Below are positions 51,229 to 62,170 of a DNA stretch of 64,000 bases, one piece after another. The number at the start of each line of letters is the position of its first letter. Within the stretch, counting starts at the first letter, position 1. A program made the translations under genes and the position numbers. Origin of the DNA: Deuterostichococcus epilithicus (lineage: Eukaryota > Chlorophyta > Trebouxiophyceae > Prasiolales > Stichococcaceae); assembly GCA_033439295.1 (NCBI GenBank), contig JAVTLE010000004.1, positions 992,012 through 1,056,011 on the forward strand. The letters run 5' to 3'. The notes under the pieces are model-generated. The model worked only from the letters and a program-made list of their open reading frames with translations, was not told the DNA's origin and searched no databases.

Positions 51229-54200
51229 GGCTGCTGCGGCGCCGAGGTCGCCGGCGAGGTGAGCTCCTGCGCTGGCGGCCGGGCAAAGCTGTGGTATGGC
51301 GGCGGCTCGCCAGGCGCCACGGTGTAGGTGCCCTCCTGCTGTTGCTGCTGCTGCGGCGGCGCCGGCGGCCGCAGCGGCAGCTGCTGGCCACCCAGGCCGC
51401 CGCCATATGCGGCCCGCTGCTGAGCCACTGCCTGCTGTCGTTGCTGCTGCTGCTGCTGCTGCACAGGAGGCGAAGGCCCGTTGGGCAGGGGCTGCTGGTA
51501 GGCGCCCGAACCACGAGGAGAGAGGACAGTGCCGGCGCCTCTTTGTGCAGGCGACGCCTGCGGGATGCCCTGCAGTAAGGCAGCTCCTTGGTGGGCGGTG
51601 CAACAGGTTCAGGGACACTGGTGCTGCCGCAACAGGCCGGATTGTCGCTAGAGCAACCAAAGCAGACTGGCGCAGGGAGTGATCAGGACGACATGTGAAA
51701 CTGCAGCAACATTTGCATCGCGACGCAGACGACCGCGATGTGTCACGGCACGCAAGTGGATGGCAGACACCTGTGCACACACCTGGACCATGAAGTTGGG
51801 TGGTGGCCCGTCCAGCATAGGCGGCGGCTGGTGCAGCGTCGCGGCCTGAGCGGCATATTGCAGCGACGGCAGCTGCTGCAGTGACGCTGGCGAGAAGTTG
51901 CCAGTCGCCAGCTGCTGCTGCTGTTGCTGGTACACATTCTGCTGCTGCACGCCGCCCTGCTGCTGCACAAACGGCAGAAGGTCACGAAACTCACAGTCCA
52001 GACGATGAGCAGGGTGCACATCGAGAGGCCTGCATGTGGCGCCAAAGACATTGGCAATGAAACACAGCAGACAGGAGGACCCACCAGCAGCTGCGAGTAT
52101 GCGCCCTGGCCGTGCACTGAGCCTTCGCCAGGTGCCGGCAGCAACTGTGCTGCACTGAGCGGGTCGGGGTTGGTATTCCAACTGCCGGGCAGCTGCGCGC
52201 CAGCGCCACTGGCGTGGCTGGGGCTGGTCCTCCCCAGTGGCACGGCGTGCACAAGTGGTACAGGCGCGCCTGCAAGACATTGGCCAATCAATTTGTATGC
52301 ATCTGCAAGGTCAGCTCGACATGACTCGCCTGGCAATGTGCACTCGCAGTCACATCTGGCTTCACGATGGGCAAAAGCAGAAAAAACTGCACAGACATCG
52401 GCCGCACAACATGCCTCTCGAAATGCATAGCAGCGCCAGGATGGGGAGGGGTAAGGACCTGTTCTGGGTGGGACGGCTGTCGTGACGGCGGCCGCCATAT
52501 GCAGCACAGGCCCCTGCATGGTCGACGCCGCGGCAGTCGCACCAGACACCGCCAGCGCCAGCGAGGCCGGCGGCAGCAGCAGCGGCGCCGCCTGTGCAGT
52601 GCACACCAGCTATGGAAAAAGGCCTGGACACAGGCCGATGCTCTGCCACCACAAGTCGCCAGGGGCTTCAGGGACTGGATGACCTGCCGACAGGAGCGGT
52701 GTGTTCAAGGAGCCGCGCGCGGCTGCAAGCCTCCGCGGCCACACGGCACACTGTCTGGCCCGGCAGCTGGGGCAGGACGCTGCGCTGCTGGCCAGCCGGC
52801 TAGCCTGCTGCCAGACCTGTGCAGCTCCTCCGCGGTGTGCCGCACCTGCGCCGGAGTGATGAGGGTGGCGCCGCTGGAGGCGGCGTGCATTGTGGGGATG
52901 AGCTGCGTCAGCGTCATCCACCTGTCGTCCTGGGCGCCTGCGCCCGGGCCGCCACCTGCGCATGGCGATCAAATCCCCTGCTTGCTCGCTGGCAAAGGGC
53001 GGGACCTGGACTGCGCGCCACAACCGCCGAGCTTCCCGGTCTCGCCGATAAGGCGAACAGCAGCAAGGTATATCAGATCACACTCGCAGAGTGTGCCGCT
53101 TCCAACCGTCCACAGGGCGCAGCAGGCGGCGGCAGCCATCACAGGGCGCTTCTCGGGTTCCCGGGCGGCTGCAAGCGCACTGTACCTAGACCCAAAATAT
53201 TAAACCCCAAACCGCACCTGCAGGGCCGGCGGGCAGGGGCGCGCCCTCGGAGCCGGGCGCCAGGGCGCCAGATCCGCTGGCATCCAGGGTGTCCATCGCC
53301 CTGGACATCTTCAGCAGCTGGCGCCGCGGCCAGCGCTGGATGCCTGCGCGCGGGGCGGCCAGCAAGGGTTTCGGCGCTGCGATTCACTCCAGGTCACTCC
53401 CACGGCCGGCGCACATCGCAGCGCATGCTAGAGAACGCTCTCCAGGTCTTGGTGCTGCAAGCACTGCAGCACTCCCTTCGCATGCGGCCGTGTGGAAGAC
53501 CGCCTTGGCAGCGGCCGGCTGGGAGGGCAGTCACAGGCCAGGGCAAGCGTCAGGCTTCCAGGGACTGCACCCCAAACCCTGTTGTCCAGCTGGAAGGCGG
53601 AAGCTGCAAGGCGGGCCAGCGCACCGTGGCGGCGGCATGCGCGCTTGAGCGTGGTGGCGCAGATGCCGAGACGGGACGCAGCCTCCTTGAGCCCCACGCC
53701 AAAGTGCGACTGCAGCTGCTCCAGCCGCAGCTTCTTGCCGGGCTTGCCCGCGTTGCCGCTGCCCTTGCCGCGCCGCCGCCGGCTGCCTGCGCGGTCGTGA
53801 GGGGCTCCTGCTTCACCGCGCTGGTCTGAATGGATATTACGAGCACACCTATGAGCCCACGCATATGCAGAGACACGTCCACAAGTTCCTGCCCCGATGC
53901 TGGTCTGCCGCTGCCGCGCAGCGCCAGCCTTTGTTCCCCCAGCAGCCCAATCGTACCACCCACCAACGACGCGCCAGCCCAGGGCGGGGTTGCAACCCTG
54001 TGCTGCACTTTTCATGGAGCAACTTGCTCACCCGGCGGCAGGGCCTCGCCACCCTCGTCCTCATCGCTGCCGCTGTCATCGCCAATGTCTTCACCGTCGT
54101 CATCCTCGCCGTCCGCAACGCCCTCGAATATGGGCACGACTGCATGGTCACAATAGCATGTCGTCACGGCAGCTAGGTCAGCGCCTGGCGGTGGCGATGC

Positions 54201-57126
54201 GCACCCCAGAAGCGGCCATTTGTTCAGGCTCGCGGCAGAAGTTGTGCAGTGCACTAGCGCAATAATGGCTTCGTGACATGACTGTGGCACCGCTTCAGGG
54301 TGACAGCTAGTGCATGCAGGCAGTGGGGCCGTGCCTGCAGAGCCAAAACTGCGCTTGCTGACGCTAGAGAAGCGTGCCGCCTGTTCTGCAGTCGCAGCGT
54401 CCGCATCGCGCTTGTTCTGCGCATTGGCAGCCGAGCCATCCTGTCAGCAGTCCACAACGGTTGACCGCCCTGCATTTGCAACTGAAGCACAGGCCCCATC
54501 GTCTGTGCCTTGCCCGGTTGCTGGAACATCAGGTGCCTTGAAACGCTCTCAGGGTAAGACCATGACTCAATGACCTGGCGTCTGCCCGCCATGCAGGCGA
54601 AGTCGTAGCTAGCCGGCTTGGCTCTGCAGCAGCTCATATCACACAGCATTCCTCCCCCCTCCCCCCCGCCGGCTGAGCGGGCGGTCCAGGAAATTTCTCA
54701 CGGTCACCCCTACCTGGCGAGCACGCAGCTCCGTGGACGGCTGGCTCAGGGACCGCAGGGACCGCGTGCAGACCTCCGGCGCCGAGCGGCTGCGCAGGCT
54801 TGCAGCCTCCGGTTGGGCTGCTGCGCCTTCGCCGCTGCCCCGCTCGTCGGCCTGCTGCGCCGCCGCGCCGCCGCCTGGCTGCGCCGACTGGCGTTCCAGC
54901 CACGGCGGCGGCGGGCCCACGTGCCCCACAGCGGCGGCGGCACCTCGTGCCCGGCGAAGGCTGCGCTGCCGCCGGTGCCAGCGTGCGGCGATGCCGCCGC
55001 CGGCGCCATCGCCGGCAGCGTCCCTGCGGAGCCCGTGTCAGCAGGGTTCTGCTGCTGCCGGCTGGAGGTGGGGGACACCGCATCGCTGCCCGCCGCGGCA
55101 TTGCCGCTGGCGCCGCCGCCGGCCGAGGCGCCGCTCGGCGACGGCGTCGCGTCCGGGGAGTTGGCGTTGGACCCCGACTCCACCCGGAGCGCAGCGAACG
55201 ACTTTGCCGCCGCCAGCGAGAACTCCATTTCCTTCTGGTCTGCCGAGGTGTCGCACGTGTACAGCTGGCACTTCTGCAGTGCCAGATCATATAGTTCGAA
55301 GACCTCCAGTGTTTATGGACCTCGAGGATGCCCCCTATGCCCGCTGGCACGGGGTGGCGGGCCAACGGCACATCCCCATTTGCAGGCGCAGCTGCCGGCA
55401 GGCCCAACCAGGTGTGGACGAATGCAGCGCACATCGCCCTGTCGAGGCGGCTTGCAAGCTAGCAGGCATCCGCATGCTGTGGGCACCGGGGCTCACCCGC
55501 AACACCCCAGACACGGTGCTCGCCAGCCGCGTGAAGTGCATGTCCTCCACCGTCTGCACCATGTGAATGGAAACTTATAGCATTGGCGCCCTCTGGGCTT
55601 GACTGAATTCTGAATAGGGTTTAGGGCTGAATTGCCGCTCACTGCAGCGTGTCGGCTCGGCCGCTCACCAGCTGCAGAGATTACCCAAAGCGTGCTCTGC
55701 AGATGGTGACAGGTTGTTGTTCCAAGCTGAGGTGCACTTCGGACCTGAACAACCTCCAGGACGCCCACGACATTGCGGCGGGCAGGCTCCACGAACAGCG
55801 GCAGCATCAGCGTCGCGTGCACCCGGCAGTGCATCGCCTCGCTCGCGCGTGCGTAGATCTCCCGTGAGTACTTCTGCACGTTGCGCGACATCTCCGGCTG
55901 CGCGGCGGCAGGGGGTTTGATGATCATGCACAGGTCCTCAAAAGACTCGGCTGCCGTCCAACACCGTGTGCTGCGCTGACGGCTCAATGGTGCGGGTTGC
56001 CTCCGCTCGCGGACCAGTGGCACCGCTGTCGCTTAAGACGGTGCCTTGGGTGAGCGCAGAATTCCAGAGAGGCATCTAAGGGAGTGCCTGTCACCAGGCA
56101 ACGAACAAAAGCCATGACATCGGCGGCGCTGACCGCCCACAGGGACTGCTGCTGGAGGCCTAAGCAGCAGGGATCCTCAAACGGCGCTCCCTGCAACTGT
56201 TCCGTGCTGGGACAGTAGATTTCAGGGTTTTTTGCCACCCGAGTCGGCAATGCCGCCTGCGCTGCGAAGGAGGGCCCCGCACCTCGCTGGTGGTGAACAC
56301 CCGCCCCGGGGCACCCAGCATCGCCGGTGCGGCAGCGTCCGTGCCGAAGCAGTAGCGGCAGCTGATGCAGCGGAACAGGGCCAGCAGGTCGCCCACGCCC
56401 GCCACGCAGAACGGCAGCCCCTGCGGCGGGGGACGGCAGGAAGTGTTGCAGCGACGGTTGTGCCCAGCGTCTCGGATGGAGAGCGCGGTGCAGCGCGCGT
56501 GCCAGGATGCACGGGCCGACAACAGTGCCGATGGCTGCCCCTGCCAGGCTGCGTGCGCAGCAAGCCGCCTCACATGTTGCGCAGGAGCCGCGGCGCAGAT
56601 GCTACCACGAGCAGGAGAAGTGCGAGCTGTGCCCGCACATATCGCACGGCCTGTTGTGGACAGTGTCACCTTCGTGCGCAATACGACGGCGCCATCGTCG
56701 CTTTCCTCCGGCAACCAGACCTGGACCAGAGGAAAATGACGCCATGTTGGCACCTTTTACCGTGCACAACCGTACTGACGGCGTACTGCCCGAGCTCCTT
56801 GAGGTCTCATCATGCTAGAACAAGTGTGTGTGTGTTCGATTGGTAGGCTGTGACAGTCATTTGCCTGCGCGGCGCGAATAGGGTTGAGCTTCGAAGCCAG
56901 TTTTGGTTCCGGAGCGCGGCGAGGGTGGCGGAGCAAACGTAGTGACAGTCCTCAAGGCTCAAGAACAGTGACAAGAGAGCACCCTCACCTGGCAGAGCGA
57001 GCCCGCCGTGTCGTGGTCATTCGACAAAATGGCATCCTGCAAGCCGACGATGGCCCTGCAGAGGCTGCGTTTCAGGGCCAGCTTCTCAGTGTCCCCCATA
57101 TGCATCAGTCCCCGGTGAGGCTCCAT
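50829..57126 (-). CDS. NIT2-like RWP-RK transcription factor (NIN-like protein)
   Basis: RWP-RK/NLP factors control nitrate assimilation; Chlamydomonas NIT2 is the known algal member. The N-terminal NLP (GAF-like) region holds LALKRSLCRAIVGLQDAIL (57.07 kb), VLVQVWLPEESDDGAVVL (56.73 kb), PFCVAGVGDLLALFRCISCR (56.4 kb), MLGAPGRVFTTSE (56.3 kb), NVQKYSREIYARASEAM (55.88 kb) and ATLMLPLFVEPARRNVVGVL (55.8 kb). The RWP-RK domain is split: LRLEQLQSHFGVGLKEAASR plus LGICATTLKRACRRHG (53.73-53.64 kb), then IQRWPRRQLLKM (53.34 kb). Two Gln-rich exons follow (51.97-51.78 and 51.46-50.83 kb), ending in an acidic tail (EEDDLGDDIGLIDAEVFEML) that may activate transcription. The canonical RWPxRK is RWPRRQ here. 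The start is placed at the ATG at 57126; an in-frame alternative lies at 57255. Confidence 0.9.
51110..51240 (-). repeat. CTG/CAG trinucleotide repeat coding polyglutamine
   Basis: Long CTG runs on the plus strand encode glutamine runs in the C-terminal exon of the NLP gene. Tyr, His and Ser interruptions occur every few residues. The plus-strand reading is a spurious leucine-rich frame. Confidence 0.85.
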
Positions 57127-58021
57127 CTCAGCCGACTTGCCTCCATCGAGAGATGTGGTGTCGCGAGAGATCGCAGTCAAAGCCAGCACGGAAGGTACAA
57201 CGCAGGGAAAGCATGGACCACGGGGGACCACGTGCCGACGGGAATCTCTCGCCACTCCTTTTGAAAATTAGCCAGCTGGCGAGCGAAGGTCAGCCAATGT
57301 CCTCGCAACGACGGGGAATGCCTCGTCCAGCGGGTAGAATGTACTCAAGCGGGGTCGGCCAAGCAGCATGCACACGACAGGAAAAAGCACCCGACTCCAG
57401 GCGGTCAGGCCGACGGGAAGGGCACCAGTCTAAAAAAGGCGGCGGCGGCTTGAGGGGGACAGGTTAGAGGCATAGCGAGGCGGATTCATCAAGGCAGTAT
57501 GCTATGCACCTAACGGCCCCTTGAAGTGTATTCAATGACTGGAAAGTCGTGCCTCCAGGCAGCGAGGGTACAGGCACGGTCGAAACAGCTGCAGGCTGGC
57601 CAAAGCACGCAGGTAGCATGGTAGCTATGACGACGGAGTGAGATTCAGCATACCAACTGTAATCAGATTTGCTTGCATCCATGGAACACTGAGAGAATGG
57701 ACCGTGACGTTGAATCGTTCAATCGCCCCGAAAATCTTGCAGGCACATCACCGTCAAGCAGAGCCTAGAAGCAATGAAACATGGCACAAAAACGCGGCAC
57801 GCCGTGCCGCTCACGAAACCCAACCTTGGCAACTGCAAGCGAAATCACTTGCATGGGTGCAGGAACCGATGGCTCCCATGCACAAACAATCAACATCAGA
57901 AAACCTATAAGCAGTCGCCGCCGGCCGTGCCGCAGAGACCGCTGCGTCATCACTTGGGCGCAACGAACTAAGAATCACTGATCAATACATCCCTGCGGGC
58001 CGGCAGCAGGCGCCACGCCAA
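57127..58021. other. Intergenic region upstream of the NLP gene
   Basis: No gene with conserved features seen. It should hold the NLP promoter and the 3' end of the next membrane protein gene. Confidence 0.4.
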
Positions 58022-60945
58022 TCAGAGGGCAGCGACGGCCTGGACGCCGAAAAAGCCGCCGGTCAGGCCATAGAAGCCGCCCAGCAGCGCCGCGCCCTGA
58101 GACGCCTTGCCCTCCTGCAGTAGTGGCAGCAGCGCCGCCACCTGTGGATGGACAAGAAAAGATGGGGGTTTTCATGTCGGTGTGGAAGCCCTTCCGTCCA
58201 TCTGCATCAGTCAGAGTGCGGCTGAGGCCGAGTGATTCGGCGCCCGGGTCGGGTCACGTCCCAGGCCGGCAAGGCGGTGTCTTGCCTAGGGGACGAAAAG
58301 AGCGATGTTCGGGTGACGCACCTGCATGAAACAGGCTGCAGCCAGGGTGAGGTTGACGATCTTGAAGACGGACGCTGGCAGGTCACGGCGCTCCTGGGCA
58401 TTCTGCACGCCAGAAATGTTATGACCTCAGCATGAGGACACAAAGCGATGCGAAACCTGCATCTATACGCCTGTTCAAAAAGCAGCAACTGAAACAGGTC
58501 GGAGGAATGTGCTGTGGCGCTGCCTGTTTGACACAGGTACAAGGCTGCCTGTTTGACACAGGTACAAGACCAACAGGGACCCGGAAGCGGGCTTGTCGAA
58601 GTCGTTTACAGGATGCACATCACGGAACCCGAATTCACACAAGCCGCAAAGCCTTGCCTTGAGGCTCCAGGTGAAGATGGCTGTGGGAAGCAGGAAGCCG
58701 CCGCCCATCGTCTGTAGCTCCGCAATCGCCTCCTTGGGGCCTGCAGTGGTATGACGCACAACTCTTTCATGTTTGTCCGATCAAGTCACAGGTGCGCCAC
58801 CAATCGCACCACCCGATGTTTTGAATATATACCGCAGAGCGTGGCTTGCCAGGGGGCACACTACGCAGGTGTGCTGTAGTGCATCTGGGTGGTGCGACCG
58901 AACAGCGCAGAAGCTTGTTACAGGTGTCAAGATGGATGCCAGCACGCCAACGAGCGCAAAAGCCACCACGTGTTGCCGCAGGCCTGAAGTCACTCACGAG
59001 TACACTGCGGCAGCAAAAGCGGTGGTACTTACCAGGAGTGGCGCCGAAGATGAGCTTGAGGCACAGGCCTGGAAGGAAAATGAAGGCCTGGCTCAGCGCA
59101 GCAAAGGCGGCGGCGGCGGCGCAGTAGACCCAGGTGGCAACGCCTGCCGACCCGCTGGCGCCAACCTTGACCGTCTGCAATCAGCGTCAGCGAGCAAGAA
59201 TGAGACTAGTTTGTAGCAGGGGGAGCTCATCGCACAGCCTGCACCTGCTACTGCGACCCAGATGTAACGGCCACTACTGGCAGGAAGCTACGATTACAGG
59301 ACAAGTGATGCATAGGAGGGCGGCACCTGCATCGTGGACTGGCGCACAGCAGTGGGGCTCAGACCGCCGGGGTTGCCGCGCTGCAACCGGATGAGAGAAG
59401 CATCTTGAGTCGTTGCATCATGGGGAACCGCACCATTGGTCCCTGGTCACCCATGTCGACACGACAAGCCTTGCCCGTCAATTTCAACTAGTTTGGGAGT
59501 CGGATCTGCATCGCGTCATTGCAGGCACAGCAAAGCCATCAGCGTGCCTGGTAGTGGTAGGCCGCGATGCTTCCGGCTGTGATGAAGATCGGTGGACCAA
59601 AGCTGCATCAGCCAGCAGAGCGCTGCTCATCGTCACGTTGCAGTGATTGCAGCAGTCTGTGGCAGCACCAATGTTTCGGCCTCGAGTGGGCTCGAAAGAA
59701 GCAAAGAAGCAAGAGGTGCTGGGCCATGAGACTGCTGGCGAATGACGAAAATGGGTACTCTGCAGCACATGATTCTCGATGCCGACCCTCTGTTGAAAGC
59801 AACATGGCTGATCCAGTACACCTCCTGCTTGAAAGTAGGTTGGTGCTGGTAAGTAAAGAAAGAACAGGGGTGCGCACATGAGCGCCTCGCGGGTCATGAG
59901 TGGCGCCGCAAATGGCGTCAGCAGCAGGCTCATCATCTCATGCGTGAACACGCCCAGCGAAATCAGCAGGTAGCTGCTGTTACGCTCTGCACCCTTCTTG
60001 ACTGCGTCCTGCAAAACGATTGGGACACATGGAGTCACATTGGCGCAAGGCCGTGATGCCATGCCCTTTCTGCACCTGATAGCCAACTGTCCCTCGTGAC
60101 GAGTCTTGTGGCCAACAGAATCCCTTTTTTGTGCAGCATAGGGGGCGTGTCCGCCCTTCAGGCATGCACAGGTCCAGACAGGTCCGAAAGCAACTCACAA
60201 TGATGATGCACAGCAGGGCGGCATACGAATTCGCCGAGCTGTCGAACATCGCAGGGGTTCGTGACAGTATCAATCCGTGATATGTCCAGGAAGATCGAGT
60301 TCGGCCATACCTGCAGACCGTAAGCCACGCCCGTGATGATCACGAAGCCGGCCGCCAAGAACCTGCGGCAGCCACAGCAGAGGTGTCGCACATGATGCGC
60401 TGGAAAGCCCGTCAATGCGACGCGCTCTGCCAGGCCCAGGAAATCAAGCTGGCAGCTGAAAGATGTTAGGCCACGCAGGTTTGCAGCTGCGCGTTGGCAG
60501 GGGTGTTCCAAGACTACACCTCCACAGGGTGGTGGTGTAATCGTCCAGCTGCTGGCTGCCAAACACCATCTTGTGGGCCTGCACGGGGGGCAAACACATA
60601 CCCCGGTGTCGCTCACCTGCTGAGGACTTGGTTCGTGTAGGCAGATAGGAGCAGACAGCTCCGATTCGCTGACCTCACGCAGGTGTGTTTTTCAACTACA
60701 CATCCTCATGAAGCACAGGGTGGCGGGACGACGCTACTAGGCTGGGCTTGGTCTGATTTGCCCAACACTCAACTTGGAAGTTAATGGACCACATCTATCG
60801 GTTTGCAATGCTGTCATCGCATCGAGGGTCGAAGTGTCTTTGTTGCATGGCGCACCACATGTGGCGTGAGCCCGCTCCAGGCTGCCAGCGCCGCATTCAC
60901 GACAACGAGCACCCACCAGCCGTTCACCCCGCTGCTGTGGTGCCC
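58022..60945 (-). CDS. Unidentified multi-span membrane protein
   Basis: I do not recognise the family. Recognised exons from the 5' side: GVNGWWVLVVVNAALAAWSG (60.9 kb), KMVFGSQQLDDYTTTLW (60.56 kb), FLAAGFVIITGVAYGLQ (60.34 kb), FDSSANSYAALLCIII (60.22 kb), KKGAERNSSYLLISLGVF with THEMMSLLLTPFAAPL (59.98-59.89 kb), VKVGASGSAGVATWVYCAA with LSQAFIFLPGLCLKLIF (59.17-59.05 kb), MGGGFLLPTAIFTWSLK (58.7 kb), LPASVFKIVNLTLAAACFM (58.37 kb), then VAALLPLLQEGKASQGAALL and YGLTGGFFGVQAVAAL to the stop. At least seven hydrophobic segments are evident, with tidy splice sites. The first exon and start are not found. A TMEM- or DUF-type integral protein is as far as I can go. Confidence 0.68.
58519..58568. 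repeat. 25-bp perfect tandem duplication
   Basis: Two identical adjacent 25-base units (each containing GCCTGTTTGACACAGGTAC) lie in an intron of the membrane protein gene. Each unit carries TTGACACAGGTA, which could look like an extra splice junction. Confidence 0.9.
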
Positions 60946-62170
60946 CTGTACCAGCACAAACGTCAGTGATGAGATGAGACATGGCACGAAACATCAGGGT
61001 CCGCAGTGATACAACAGCAGAGTTTGGGCCTTCCCAGAAAATTGGCCAAATCGGATGCCCGAAGCTGGCCTGCACCGATCGTCCGAAAACGCTGCGGGCG
61101 AAACGGCCTGTTGCGCAGCGCTCAGCAGCACCCAGGCATTAGGTAGTATAAGCAAGATGTATAACGGTCTCGCGGACTCAAGCTGGCACTAACGAGACAG
61201 CACACGCGTAACACGGAGCGGGAAGAGAACACACCGCAGCAACCTCCTCCCTAGTGTTGCCGCAGTCAGGACGGATTACAATGCAGTTTCGGATCATTGG
61301 TTTGCTTTGAAGAGTAGACGAGTCGATTTGGCTGAAGCAAATAGGACCCATGCATGACCATCTGTGCAGCCTCAACTCACCGTGTCGTTAGCACTCGCTG
61401 GTGCAGCGTCCGCCATATTGCAACAACTTGATATCTGTGATGGAATGGATTGTGACGAGGTCGAGTTGTGGGGCAGTTCTGTCGCTTGTATGCAGAATTA
61501 GGGGATATGACTCTACAGACGAGTGGCGGTAGTCGTCATCGAGTCTCCAAAACGTCTTCCTCGACATGACCCTAATCAGCCTGAGTGAGGTCGGAAAGGT
61601 GTAAACATCTCTCTCTGATGCAGGATTTCAGCCAATGCAATGTTTTGGTGGACATGCAATGCAGGGATGCTCATCCAGAGCATGCTTAGGAACCGATGGT
61701 GTCGGCCGAAGAGGAGACTGGCACGGTAGTGTTCAACTGCTAGATTCAAGATGTGGTTGGCACGTCAGTCGGCACGCTCTAAAACCACACATGCAAGCAC
61801 AGCATGCCGAGACATGGACACACTCTTGACTGCCTGATAGCTGTTGCCGCAGATATCAGCGAACGGGTCACTACCTACACCGGGATGCACTGTCATTCAC
61901 TGCTGCGTCCGTGCGCGCCTGCATCGGGGCCTGAACGCCGCGCCTCAAGTCACACGAGGTTGGACCGCAATGTCCGCGGCTGATCCTCAGGCTGCTTCGC
62001 AGCAGCAATTTCCGTTTGGCCCCCGAAGTGTTGGAGGCCGGGCTGTGGGGGCAGCCTCAGATTGCGCGGGGCGGCTTTCACTGACTGACATGGTGTGGCT
62101 GGTCCCGCTGCCCTTTCCTCCCGCACAGGCGCTCGGCGCAATGATGCGCACGTGCGGCACGCCGCAGGGT
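60946..62170. other. Intergenic region between the membrane protein gene and XPO1
   Basis: The missing 5' exon of the membrane protein gene probably lies in the first few hundred bases. The rest shows no supported gene. Confidence 0.4.

Noticed and set aside
50289-51578. 429-codon plus-strand frame rich in leucine
   Set aside because: It is the antisense reading of the CAG/CTG polyglutamine exon of the NLP gene.
54618-55580. Overlapping 277- and 320-codon plus-strand frames
   Set aside because: These GC-rich shadow frames lie within the NLP gene, which has clear motifs on the minus strand on both sides.
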